DNA from: DASUFE01 sp036274675
GTDB lineage: Bacteria; Pseudomonadota; Gammaproteobacteria; HTCC5015
Direction of reading: 5' to 3'
DNA length: 46,001 nucleotides
NCBI GenBank assembly: GCA_036274675.1
Contig: DASUFE010000063.1
Span: forward strand, 1 to 46,001
Below are positions 23,326 through 31,715 of the stretch, piece by piece. The translations under genes and the position numbers were made by a program. The stretch's first letter is position 1. Each line of letters begins with the position of its first letter. The notes beneath the pieces were generated by a model. That model saw only the letters and a list, made by a program, of their open reading frames with translations, had not been told where the DNA came from and did not search any database.

Positions 23326-25837
23326 AGCTCCAAAACCCTCAAAAAAGGCACCCTCGAAAGGGGCGGCCGCCAAAGGTAAATCCGCGAAAAACCGGCCGGA
23401 GTTCGGCTATTTCGACGACGCGGCCCGCGAATACGTCATTACCCAGCCGAGGACGCCGTACCCCTGGATCAACTACCTCGGCAACGAGGAATTCTTCAGC
23501 CTGATCTCCAATACCGGCGGCGGCTATTCCTTTTATAAGGATGCGCGCCTGCGCCGCATCACCCGTTACCGCTACAACAACGTACCGCTCGACAACGGCG
23601 GCAAATATTTCTACGTCCGCGAGGGCAAGACCGTATGGTCGCCCGGCTGGAAACCCGTGAAGACGGAGCTCGACGATTACAGCTGCCGGCACGGCCTTGG
23701 CTATACCGTGATCAAGGGCGCCAAAAATCAGCTGTCGGCTGAAGTGTTATATTTCGTGCCGAACGGCTTTCACGGCGAAGTGCAGAAACTGACCCTGCAC
23801 AACGAAAGCAAGAAGGTCAAGGAGTTCCAGGTGTACTCCTTCCTGGAATGGTGCCTGTGGAACGCGCTCGACGATACGACGAATTTCCAGCGCAACTTCT
23901 CCACCGGCGAGGTTGAAGTGGAAGGCTCGGTGATCTACCACAAGACCGAGTACAAGGAACGCCGCAACCATTATGCCTTCTATTCGGTCAACGCCCCCAT
24001 CGCGGGATTCGACACCGACCGCGAAACCTTCCTCGGCATCTACAACGACTTCGACCGCCCCAACGTCGTATTCGACGGCAAGCCGACCAATACCGTCGCC
24101 CACGGCTGGTCGCCGATCGGCTCGCACTGCCTGAGCGTCAAACTGAAGCCGGGCGAGAAGAAACAGTTTATTTTCGTGCTCGGTTACGTCGAAAATCCGG
24201 ACGACAAGAAATGGGCCGGCAAGAACATCATCAACAAGGCCCCGGCCAAGGATATGATCGCCCGCTTCAATACCCCGAAGAAGGTGGATGAGGCGCTGGA
24301 AGCGCTGAAACAGAGCTGGGGCGAGCTGCTGGACAAGTACACCATCCGCTCGCACGACGAAAGACTCGACCGCATGGTCAACATCTGGCACCAGTACCAG
24401 TGCATGATGACCTTCAACATGTCGCGCAGCGCCTCTTACTTCGAGTCCGGCATCGGCCGCGGCATGGGTTTCCGCGATTCCAACCAGGACCTGATCGGTT
24501 CCGTACACCAGGTGCCGGAGCGCTCGCGCGAACGCATTCTCGACATCGCCGCCACGCAGTTCGAAGACGGTTCGGCCTATCACCAGTACCAGCCGCTGAC
24601 CAAGCGCGGCAACGACGCCATCGGCGGCAATTTCAACGACGACCCGCTGTGGCTGATCCTTTCGACCTGCAGCTACATCAAGGAAACCGGCGATTTCTCC
24701 ATACTGGACGAGCAGGTGCCCTTCGATAACTCGCCGGTGAAGAAGGCTTCCCACTTCGAGCACTTGAAACGCTCCTTCTACCACGTGGTGAATCACCTGG
24801 GGCCGCACGAGCTGCCGCTGATCGGCCGCGCCGACTGGAACGACTGCCTGAACCTGAACTGCTTCTCGACCAACCCGGACGAGTCCTTCCAGACGACCAC
24901 CAACAAGACCGACGGCAAAGCCGAGTCCGTGATGATCGCCGGCCTGTTCGTGCTTTACGGTCAGGAATTCGTCGAACTCTGCAAGAAGATCGGCAAGCAC
25001 GACGAGGCCGCGCAGGCCCAGCAGCATATCGACGCCATGCGCCGCGCCATCGACCAGCACGGCTGGGACGGCGAATGGTTCGTGCGCGCCTACGACTACT
25101 TCGGCAAGAAGGTCGGCAGCAAGGAGAACGAGGAAGGCAAGATCTTCATCGAATCGCAGGGTTTCTGCACCATGGCCGGCATCGGCCTCGAGGACGGACG
25201 CCTGCAGAAGGCGTTGGATTCGGTCAAGAAATATCTCGACACTCCGTATGGCATCGTGCTGCAGAATCCGGCCTTCACCAAGTACTACATCGAGTACGGC
25301 GAGATCTCGACCTATCCCAAGGGTTACAAGGAGAACGCCGGCATTTTCTGTCATAACAATCCCTGGATCATGATCGGCGAGACCGTGCTCGGCCGCGGCG
25401 ACCGCGCCTTCGAGTATTACCGCAAGACGGCGCCCGCCTATCAGGATCATGTCGCGCTGCGCAAGACCGAGCCTTATGTCTACGCGCAGATGGTCGCCGG
25501 CAAGGACGCGCAGAAACCGGGCGAAGCCAAAAACTCCTGGCTCACCGGCACGGCGGCCTGGTGCTATTACGCCATCAGCCAGTACATCCTCGGCGTGCGC
25601 CCGGACTACGACGGCCTGCGGGTCGAGCCCTGCATCCCGCGGGAATGGAAGGGTTTCAGCGTCAAGCGCGTGTTCCGCGGCGCGGTCTATAACATCGAGA
25701 TCGCCAATCCGGATCGCGTGAGCAAGGGCATCGCCTCGGTCAGCGTGGACGGCCAGCCTCATGGCGGCAACGTGCTGCCGATCTTCCCGGCGGGCACCAG
25801 CCATAACGTGAAAATCACGATGGGTAAAGCAAAATGA
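23267..25837 (+). CDS. Cellobiose phosphorylase (GH94) with a Lys-rich N-terminal extension
   Basis: This is an 856-residue cytoplasmic enzyme if translation starts at GTG 23267, which has GGAAGAGA six bases upstream; ATG 23273 is the alternative. It splits cellobiose plus phosphate to glucose 1-phosphate and glucose. Family landmarks are FGYFDDAAREYVIT, PYPWINYLGNEEFFSLIS, GGYSFYKDARLRRITRYRYNN and GMGFRDSNQDLIG. The proposed catalytic Asp526 is in RADWNDCLNL. That is about 36 residues later than Asp490 of Cellulomonas gilvus enzyme, as expected from an added N-terminus of about 40 residues rich in Lys, Ala and Pro (KKPVKKLQKKTAKAKAPKP). It overlaps both neighbours (59 bases with the symporter; ATGA with the GH9 lipoprotein), so the three genes are one operon. 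The absence of a signal peptide implies uptake before cleavage. Confidence 0.93.
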   Translation: MKMSQKKPVKKLQKKTAKAKAPKPSKKAPSKGAAAKGKSAKNRPEFGYFDDAAREYVITQPRTPYPWINYLGNEEFFSLISNTGGGYSFYKDARLRRITRYRYNNVPLDNGGKYFYVREGKTVWSPGWKPVKTELDDYSCRHGLGYTVIKGAKNQLSAEVLYFVPNGFHGEVQKLTLHNESKKVKEFQVYSFLEWCLWNALDDTTNFQRNFSTGEVEVEGSVIYHKTEYKERRNHYAFYSVNAPIAGFDTDRETFLGIYNDFDRPNVVFDGKPTNTVAHGWSPIGSHCLSVKLKPGEKKQFIFVLGYVENPDDKKWAGKNIINKAPAKDMIARFNTPKKVDEALEALKQSWGELLDKYTIRSHDERLDRMVNIWHQYQCMMTFNMSRSASYFESGIGRGMGFRDSNQDLIGSVHQVPERSRERILDIAATQFEDGSAYHQYQPLTKRGNDAIGGNFNDDPLWLILSTCSYIKETGDFSILDEQVPFDNSPVKKASHFEHLKRSFYHVVNHLGPHELPLIGRADWNDCLNLNCFSTNPDESFQTTTNKTDGKAESVMIAGLFVLYGQEFVELCKKIGKHDEAAQAQQHIDAMRRAIDQHGWDGEWFVRAYDYFGKKVGSKENEEGKIFIESQGFCTMAGIGLEDGRLQKALDSVKKYLDTPYGIVLQNPAFTKYYIEYGEISTYPKGYKENAGIFCHNNPWIMIGETVLGRGDRAFEYYRKTAPAYQDHVALRKTEPYVYAQMVAGKDAQKPGEAKNSWLTGTAAWCYYAISQYILGVRPDYDGLRVEPCIPREWKGFSVKRVFRGAVYNIEIANPDRVSKGIASVSVDGQPHGGNVLPIFPAGTSHNVKITMGKAK

Positions 25838-27606
25838 AACACCGCCATGTTGTTCCCGCGTTGATCCTTGTCGCCCTCGCCGGTTGTGCGTCGGAACCTG
25901 CGCTGGTTAATGAGAACTTCAAGTTCAACCAGCTCGGGTTCCTGCCCAAGGGCGAAAAGATCGCGGTCATCCCGGCAGGGGAAGCGACCGAGTTCGTATT
26001 GACGACGCGGGACGGCACCGAAGTGTATAAAGGCGCCCTCAGCGAACCGCGTTACTGGCCTTATTCCGGCGAACAGGTACAGGTCGCCGACTTCAGCGCC
26101 TATACCGGCAGCGGGAACTTCCGGTTGCGGGCGGGCACACTCCCGCCCACGCCGGTGTTCCGCATCGGACCCGAGGTATACCGCGGTCTGCATGCCGCGA
26201 CATTGAAAGCTTTTTATTACAACCGCAGTGCGATGGAGTTGAAACCGGAATATGCCGGTCGCTGGGCGCGTCCGGGCGCCCACCCCGACACTCATGTCAT
26301 CGTGCATTCCTCCGCAGCCTCCGAAGGCAGGCCTGCCGGCGCCCTCATCGCCTCACCCGGAGGGTGGTACGACGCCGGCGATTTCAACAAGTACATCGTG
26401 AACTCAGCCATCACCGTGTACACACTGCTCGCCGCCTATGAGCATTTCCCGGCCTACTACCAGGCCTTCGATGTCAACATACCGGAAAGCGGCAACGGGC
26501 AGGCGGACATACTCGACGAAGCGCTGTATAACCTGCGCTGGATGCTGACCATGCAGGATCCCGCCGACGGCGGCGTTTATCACAAGCTGACCGGCCTCAA
26601 GTTCGAGGACGCACTCATGCCTCATGAGGACAAACTGGAGCGTTACGTTGTGCAGAAGAGCACCGGCGCCGCGCTCGATCTTGCCGCCGTGGGTGCGGTC
26701 TGCCACCGGATTTTTGCCGTCAGCGACCCTGCACTTTCCGCGAAATGCCTGCGCGCGGCCGCCGCGGCCTGGAATTGGGCGCTCAAGAATCCCAGGACGC
26801 CCTATGTGCAGCCTGCCGACGTCAAAACCGGTACTTACGCTCCCGGGAGCGAGGATTTCAAGGATGAATTCGCCTGGGCCGCCGCCGAATTATTCATAGC
26901 GACCGGCGATGCGCGCTACATCAAGGGTATCGATTTCGCGGCAGTGCCCGTGGGCGTTCCGAGCTGGGGCTGGGTCAGCCCACTGGCCTGGATTTCCCTG
27001 GCTCAACATGCCGACAAGGTGAAGAGCAAAATCCCCGCGGAGCTGATCCGCGCAAAGATCCGGGAAACCGCCGACCTGCTTAAAAACCAGTATGACAAAT
27101 CCGCCTATCGCATCGTGATGGGAGCGTTTGGAGGGGAAGTCACGAAGGATACGAACGGCCTGCAGCAGGATTTCGTATGGGGCAGCAACGGCGTGGCCGC
27201 AAATCAGGGATTGATGCTGATCCAGGCTTACCGGTTGCTGGGCGACCGCGCCTACCTTGACGCGGCCACCGCCAACCTCGACTACCTGCTGGGGCGCAAC
27301 CCGCTGGGCTTGAGCTACGTCACCGGCTGGGGTACGCATCACACTCGCAACATTCACCATCGCGTTTCGGAATCAGACGGTATTGAGGAATCGGTACCCG
27401 GCTTCCTGGCCGGCGGTCCTCACAGCGGGCAGCAGGATGCGGCGGACTGTCTAAAAAAACAGAACGCGCCTTATCCCTCGAAGCTGCCGGCGCTTTCCTA
27501 CCTTGATCGTACCTGCAGTTACGCTTCCAACGAAGTGGCCATTAACTGGAATGCGGCGCTGGTGTATCTGATCGGCGCCGTGGAAAGTCTGCACACGTCC
27601 CAATGA
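25834..27606 (+). CDS. GH9 lipoprotein, probable cellodextrinase or endoglucanase
   Basis: This is a 590-residue envelope lipoprotein. The signal sequence ends in the lipobox ALAGC (Cys18). An N-terminal GH9 Ig-like domain (about 25-115, NFKFNQLGFLPKGEK) precedes the catalytic domain. Catalytic Asp residues are in GGWYDAGDFNKYIVN, and the acid/base Glu is in SNEVAINWNAALVYL near the C-terminus. It has no carbohydrate-binding module, consistent with action on soluble oligosaccharides at the cell surface or in the periplasm. The start overlaps the phosphorylase stop as ATGA, and a hairpin follows. By context it produces cellobiose for the symporter and phosphorylase encoded upstream. Membrane orientation (inner leaflet, outer leaflet or surface) cannot be told from sequence. 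Confidence 0.92.
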   Translation: MKHRHVVPALILVALAGCASEPALVNENFKFNQLGFLPKGEKIAVIPAGEATEFVLTTRDGTEVYKGALSEPRYWPYSGEQVQVADFSAYTGSGNFRLRAGTLPPTPVFRIGPEVYRGLHAATLKAFYYNRSAMELKPEYAGRWARPGAHPDTHVIVHSSAASEGRPAGALIASPGGWYDAGDFNKYIVNSAITVYTLLAAYEHFPAYYQAFDVNIPESGNGQADILDEALYNLRWMLTMQDPADGGVYHKLTGLKFEDALMPHEDKLERYVVQKSTGAALDLAAVGAVCHRIFAVSDPALSAKCLRAAAAAWNWALKNPRTPYVQPADVKTGTYAPGSEDFKDEFAWAAAELFIATGDARYIKGIDFAAVPVGVPSWGWVSPLAWISLAQHADKVKSKIPAELIRAKIRETADLLKNQYDKSAYRIVMGAFGGEVTKDTNGLQQDFVWGSNGVAANQGLMLIQAYRLLGDRAYLDAATANLDYLLGRNPLGLSYVTGWGTHHTRNIHHRVSESDGIEESVPGFLAGGPHSGQQDAADCLKKQNAPYPSKLPALSYLDRTCSYASNEVAINWNAALVYLIGAVESLHTSQ

Positions 27607-27608
27607 TT

Positions 27609-27644
27609 GGAAGGCGGGGAGTTTGGTATCAGCTCCCCGCTTCC
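27609..27644 (+). terminator. Hairpin after the symporter, GH94 and GH9 operon
   Basis: GGAAGGCGGGGAG (27609-27621) pairs with CTCCCCGCTTCC (27633-27644) with one bulged G. It starts 3 bases after the stop at 27606. Only a weak T-rich tail follows. The stretch from 27645 to 27887 holds nothing else I can support. Confidence 0.65.
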
Positions 27645-27887
27645 TTATCTCAAAGGGCATCAGCAAAAACACCAAGACCGCCGGCGGCAAGGGAACCGCG
27701 CCATCCGCCCGGCTCACAGGACAGCATCCGCCTCCGGACGGCGCCAGACAAAGTCGGCGCTCTATTTCACGCCTTCCTGTTTTTACGCCGGGCTCTGCCC
27801 AGCGGTGGCGCCGTGAGATTCAGGAATAACATTCAGAGCTTCGCTGAAAGTTCGCGGAGTTATCAGGGAGCAGCAGCTGAAAAAAGC

Positions 27888-27912
27888 AAAGGCGGGGGCA
27901 GACCCCGCCTTT
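27888..27912 (-). terminator. Terminator of the ICMT-like gene
   Basis: AAAGGCGGGG (27888-27897) pairs with CCCCGCCTTT (27903-27912). On the minus strand it leads into GCTTTTTTC, 12 bases beyond the stop of the 27924-29435 gene. Confidence 0.8.
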
Positions 27913-27923
27913 TCTTAAGCAGC

Positions 27924-29435
27924 TTAAATCACGCCGGGGATAAAGCGGTAACGCACCTGCTTGCAGTAGTCCAGATAGGCGGGATCGAGGCTGAGATGGC
28001 GCTCCTCGGTCATCGCGCGCATGTAGTACATCCAGGTCATCAGCACGAGACCCATTGTCTGCATGAGGGCGACCTCGAGCCCGGTATGGGTCGCGTTCCA
28101 GACGATGGCCGGGAACATCACGATCCACCAGGAGAAATTCTTGGATGCATAGGCCGGATGCCGGACGATGGCGAAGGGTCCCTTGCGGATGATGCCGCGG
28201 TTGGTCAGGTTCGAGAAACGCGCACCGAACCAGAGGGTCGCCGACATGTACACGATGTAACTCGTCACCATCATGGCGGTGAACAAGGTGATCAGCCACT
28301 GGTTCTCGAACTGCAGCACTTCGCGCTCACCGGGCGCCGCATAGTAAAGACCCAGGAACATCTGGAACGGCGGATAGCAGATAACGCACACTATCCATCC
28401 CAGCATGGTCGGCTCGGCGGAGGCCGTCTGGTTGCCGACCCAGCGTGATGAGGTGACGTAGCCGCACCAGGCGAGTCCGACATCGATGGAGAAAATCAGC
28501 GCGATGGAGATATTGAAGAAATCGTTATTGAACTGGTTGTGCGTATACGAACCGTTCGCGAGCGCCTCCCCAACCCAGCCGAACACATAACCCACATTAC
28601 TGACCAGATGCGGGAACTGATCGCAGAAAAACACCGTCATCAACGGGCCGAAAAACACCTTGACCAGGAGCGCACGCGCCGCCTTCTTGTCGTAATCGCC
28701 GAAGGTCGGACGCAGGCTCTTCACACTCAACAGCTGCGAGGCCGCCCAGCCCAGCACCTTGGCCGGCAGGATCGACATGTCACGGCGGTCGGCGTCGGGA
28801 TCATATTTCAGTGCGCGCGTCAGAATGACGTAGGGCACACCGAGGAACAGGCCCAGTCCCTGGCCGTCGGACAACAGGCCAGGCCCATAGATGTACCACG
28901 CCATTTCCAGGAACCTGAACCAGGGCTGGTAATAAGAATTATTGCTGATATAGCCGTATTCGCCCGCGCTATGGAAAAACAGGATTACAAAATACAGCAA
29001 GCCGAGATTCAGGAAATAATTGATCAGGGCATTGCCAAGAAAATGGCTGTAACGTTTCTGAGCCAGGTCCGGATCCAGCCTGAAAAAATCCTTGCCTTCC
29101 CATAACCACAGGCGGAGGAATTCACAAAGCAGCATGACTCCGGCGATGATGCACAGCGCGGCCAGCAGGGTATCGCGGCGCTCGCCGGTCAACTGATAGC
29201 CGAAGATGAACAAGCCTTTTTCCAGCATCTGCGTTTCGTTGAACCACCAGGCGCAGAGCAACACCGTTATCGCGCCGGCCAAACCGCTGATCCAGGCATA
29301 ATCCGTGATCCATGCCCCCGACTTTGAAGCGGCCGTGGATATAACCGGGCTTGCGTTCGAAATAGGCGCCAAGGGGAGATTCAACGAGCTGCTGTCGAGC
29401 TGGACCTCGAGCTTCTGGGTTCTGTTCTTGGACAT
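27924..29435 (-). CDS. Polytopic membrane protein with a C-terminal isoprenylcysteine/phospholipid methyltransferase-like domain
   Basis: This is a 503-residue protein with about 9-10 hydrophobic segments. The first 45 residues are polar. The C-terminal 130 residues look like the ICMT/PEMT-type methyltransferase or the related sterol-reductase-like fold: NLTNRGIIRKGPFAIVRHPAYASKNFSWW, then MTEERHLSLDPAYLDYCKQVRYRFIPGVI. Those families use an RHPxY motif and a terminal EExxL...Y segment to bind cofactor and lipid substrate. The N-terminal two thirds are not recognised. AGGGGG lies about ten bases upstream of the ATG. It is a single gene with its own terminator. The substrate is unknown; a lipid or prenyl compound in the inner membrane is likely. 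Confidence 0.75.
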   Translation of the reverse strand: MSKNRTQKLEVQLDSSSLNLPLAPISNASPVISTAASKSGAWITDYAWISGLAGAITVLLCAWWFNETQMLEKGLFIFGYQLTGERRDTLLAALCIIAGVMLLCEFLRLWLWEGKDFFRLDPDLAQKRYSHFLGNALINYFLNLGLLYFVILFFHSAGEYGYISNNSYYQPWFRFLEMAWYIYGPGLLSDGQGLGLFLGVPYVILTRALKYDPDADRRDMSILPAKVLGWAASQLLSVKSLRPTFGDYDKKAARALLVKVFFGPLMTVFFCDQFPHLVSNVGYVFGWVGEALANGSYTHNQFNNDFFNISIALIFSIDVGLAWCGYVTSSRWVGNQTASAEPTMLGWIVCVICYPPFQMFLGLYYAAPGEREVLQFENQWLITLFTAMMVTSYIVYMSATLWFGARFSNLTNRGIIRKGPFAIVRHPAYASKNFSWWIVMFPAIVWNATHTGLEVALMQTMGLVLMTWMYYMRAMTEERHLSLDPAYLDYCKQVRYRFIPGVI

Positions 29436-29579
29436 GGCCTGGATCCCCCTCTAAAAGGAAACGCGGTTATGCAAAGTAGTGGATTTTGCGGAAATCTTCA
29501 ATCGGCTTGATCAACCGGCAGACGGATTCTAACCGGAATCCCGAAGCCGCGTCCTTCTTCTTTATGGAAAGGGGTGGTT

Positions 29580-29948
29580 TTACAGACCCGCGACCCGGCG
29601 GCAGGCCTGGGCGCATTCGCGGCAGGCGGCCGCGCAATCGGTCATGATCTGATCCTCGCCGATCTGCGCGCACTCGAGCGCGCAGGCATTGCAAAAATCC
29701 GCGCACACCTCGCAGGCCTTCTTCGCCTGCTGCGGCAGCCAGCTGCTCAAGGCTTTCATGCAGAAAACGCAACTCTCGGCGCAGGCATGGCACAGCTTGA
29801 TGCAGCGCGCCAACGCGGCTGAAGCATGATCGGTGCAATGCGCCGCGCATTGCTCGCAATGTTCCAGGCAGGACAGGACCGCGGGAATGGTGTTGTCGAA
29901 CTGTTGCTGTTCAAAGGTAGGCATGCCTGTCCAAGGATCGGGGCTCAT
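29580..29948 (-). CDS. Cys-rich four-helix copper-storage-type protein (Csp3/DUF326-like)
   Basis: This is a 122-residue protein from ATG 29948 (MSPDPWTGMPTFEQQQFDN); ATG 29924 is also possible. It has 18 Cys spaced along predicted helices in CxxxC and CxxC patterns (CLEHCEQCAAHC, CIKLCHACAESCVFCMK, CEVCADFCNACALEC, CAAACRECAQAC). This is the pattern of Csp copper-storage proteins, whose four-helix bundles hold many Cu(I) ions on inward-facing Cys. No signal peptide or Tat motif is present, so it should be the cytosolic Csp3 type. It stands alone, with no copper pump or regulator visible nearby. Confidence in the family is high; the start is less certain. Confidence 0.85.
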   Translation of the reverse strand: MSPDPWTGMPTFEQQQFDNTIPAVLSCLEHCEQCAAHCTDHASAALARCIKLCHACAESCVFCMKALSSWLPQQAKKACEVCADFCNACALECAQIGEDQIMTDCAAACRECAQACRRVAGL

Positions 29949-30033
29949 AAAGGCTGACCATCCCCTGGCCGCGCGGTTCCGGTGCTCCGAGCGCACACCA
30001 TCCGGTGAAACGCTCAATCCGTGTTGAAAACGT

Positions 30034-30064
30034 AAAAAGGAAACCCCGCGGCGGCGGGGTTTCC
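30034..30064 (-). terminator. Terminator after creD
   Basis: GGAAACCCCGC (30039-30049) pairs with GCGGGGTTTCC (30054-30064) around GGCG. On the minus strand TTTTT follows (30034-30038). Confidence 0.9.
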
Positions 30065-30089
30065 AGTACCAGCTGCTAAATTCACCGGC

Positions 30090-31427
30090 TCAGGCCGCGC
30101 CTCTGGAATCGGTCAGGCGATACCAGTCCACATTGCGCGTCAGATACATCGCGGACGCCAGCGCCAGGAAAACCAGTATCGATCCCATCAGCAGCGAATG
30201 ATCCTCGGACTTCAGGATCAGAAACAGCATGCCGTAGAGCAACCCCAGGATGCAGCCGAAACCCAGGCCGCGCAGCGCGCTCTTCAACACGTAACACACA
30301 TAGAATGTGATCAGGGAAATGCTGGCCCCGGCCGCGATCAGGTATGCGATGCCGAAAGCCATGTGCTCGGACAGCGAGATCAGCAACTGGTAGAACACCG
30401 CCAGAGCCAGGCCGACCAGCCCGTATTGCACGGGATGTATCGCCATGCGTTTCAAAATCTCGAACAGGAAAAAGACGCCGAAGGTAAGGCCGATAAACAG
30501 GATGCCGTACTTGAGCGCGCGATCGGTCAGACTGTAGACATCGACCGGCTGCATGAAGGAAACCCCGAACCGGGTGTTCTCCAGGTCGGCGCACTGCCCG
30601 CTCACGCAGGACTCGAATACCTCGACCATATTCGTGGAAAAATGCGACACCGCCCACGACGCCTGGAAGCCTTGCGCATCGACACTGCGGGTCTCGGGCA
30701 GGAACCGGCCGATAAAGCTCGGATGCGGCCAGGGCGAACGCATGCTGACGCGGGTATCGACGCCCACGGGAACGACGTTCAGACGCTCGGTTCCCGCCAG
30801 TTTCAGGCCGATGACGAAAGCAAAACTTTTATCCGAAGCCGAATGCAGCGATTTCAGATCGGCATGCACTCCCTGCGAGAACGGCGTCATACCCCCGCCC
30901 GGCAGAAAAACGGCGTTCTGACCCTGCCATTTAAGGCTCAGGCCGTCGCGGATACCCCGCACATCGCCCACTCCCAGGCTGAGAAAGGCGTCGCGCCAGC
31001 TGATATCGCGCCCCGCCTCGACGCCGTAATAGGCGGGCAACCGGAACTCTCCGGCAATCTTCATAAGAGAGGTATAAACGGGAACCGAATAAATCCCGCG
31101 GTAGCGCTCCTCGGTCTGGATCTCGGCCTCGATATCGAGCCGCTGCGGAAAAAAATGCAAGGCGCGCTCGTATTCGACGACCTGGTCGACGTACTTTTCG
31201 AGTTCCTTGTCCCAGACGCGGCTCCTGACTTTCTCGACATAAGGCACGACCAGAACCGGGCCGCGCAGGGTCTGCTCGCCGGTCCAACTCTCTGAAATCT
31301 CGCGCCGCACGCCGTCCCGGTAGGCCTGACGTTCGTAAACCTTGCCCCCGATCATGCCGAGCGGAATCAGCAGCAGTATGGACAAAACGAAGACGACAAG
31401 CGCCTTGGTGAATATGGTTCTTTGCAT
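30090..31427 (-). CDS. creD: CreD inner-membrane protein
   Basis: This is a 445-residue protein from ATG 31427 (MQRTIFTKALVVFVLSILLLIPLGMIGGKVYERQ), with GGGAGAG just upstream; the frame extends to 31529 without support. A helix near the N-terminus is followed by a periplasmic region of about 270 residues (RREISESWTGEQTLRGPVLVVPYVEKV...). Then come five or six transmembrane segments with the CreD-typical ALKYGILFIGLTFGVFFLFEILKRMAIHPVQYGLVGLALAVFYQLLISLSEHM. E. coli CreD is about the same length. It lies downstream of creB and creC as in the classical locus, but 288 bases away. CreD is linked to envelope integrity and beta-lactam response; its biochemical role is poorly known. Confidence 0.93.
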   Translation of the reverse strand: MQRTIFTKALVVFVLSILLLIPLGMIGGKVYERQAYRDGVRREISESWTGEQTLRGPVLVVPYVEKVRSRVWDKELEKYVDQVVEYERALHFFPQRLDIEAEIQTEERYRGIYSVPVYTSLMKIAGEFRLPAYYGVEAGRDISWRDAFLSLGVGDVRGIRDGLSLKWQGQNAVFLPGGGMTPFSQGVHADLKSLHSASDKSFAFVIGLKLAGTERLNVVPVGVDTRVSMRSPWPHPSFIGRFLPETRSVDAQGFQASWAVSHFSTNMVEVFESCVSGQCADLENTRFGVSFMQPVDVYSLTDRALKYGILFIGLTFGVFFLFEILKRMAIHPVQYGLVGLALAVFYQLLISLSEHMAFGIAYLIAAGASISLITFYVCYVLKSALRGLGFGCILGLLYGMLFLILKSEDHSLLMGSILVFLALASAMYLTRNVDWYRLTDSRGAA

Positions 31428-31715
31428 GACACTCTCCCTAAATTGGTTGCTTGGCAGGGAGACTATAAAAAAGCAGTTTGTGCTCTTGATGTGGTATATG
31501 TGTGTTTTCGGTGAGTTTCTTAAATACAAACCACAGAGAACACTGAGAACACAGAGTTAAAGTAATCTGGGATATAGGAAGCTGAGGCTGGAGGGGAAAA
31601 ATAGAAGCCGGCTTTAAAAGACAGAATTAAAGAAGACATCGTCCACTTTCACATGTTGACTTTTGACCTTCAGAATCAAGAATCTCGGTGCGCACCGTGC
31701 ACTCGGTGGTTTGAT
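31428..31715. other. 288-bp intergenic region between creC and creD
   Basis: It holds a CACAGAG-type repeat arm (31529-31556) and an AT-rich, otherwise featureless stretch. No intrinsic terminator for creC is apparent. The segment 31645-31670 contains TTCAC and two TTGAC-like words, but they do not match the E. coli Cre tag (TTCAC-N6-TTCAC). Confidence 0.5.
31529..31556. repeat. Single arm of the ACCACAGAG intergenic repeat
   Basis: AACCACAGAGAACACTGAG continuing into AACACAGAG resembles the arms of the 12098-12182 element. No inverted partner was found within 150 bases, so it looks like a half or decayed copy. Confidence 0.6.

Noticed and set aside
23747..25804. A 685-codon minus-strand frame opposite the cellobiose phosphorylase
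   Set aside because: The plus-strand product is an unmistakable GH94 enzyme; the antisense frame shows no domain, signal or ribosome site.
31640..31680. Cre-tag (TTCAC-N6-TTCAC) before creD
   Set aside because: Only one exact TTCAC is present; the neighbouring TTGAC words have the wrong sequence and spacing.
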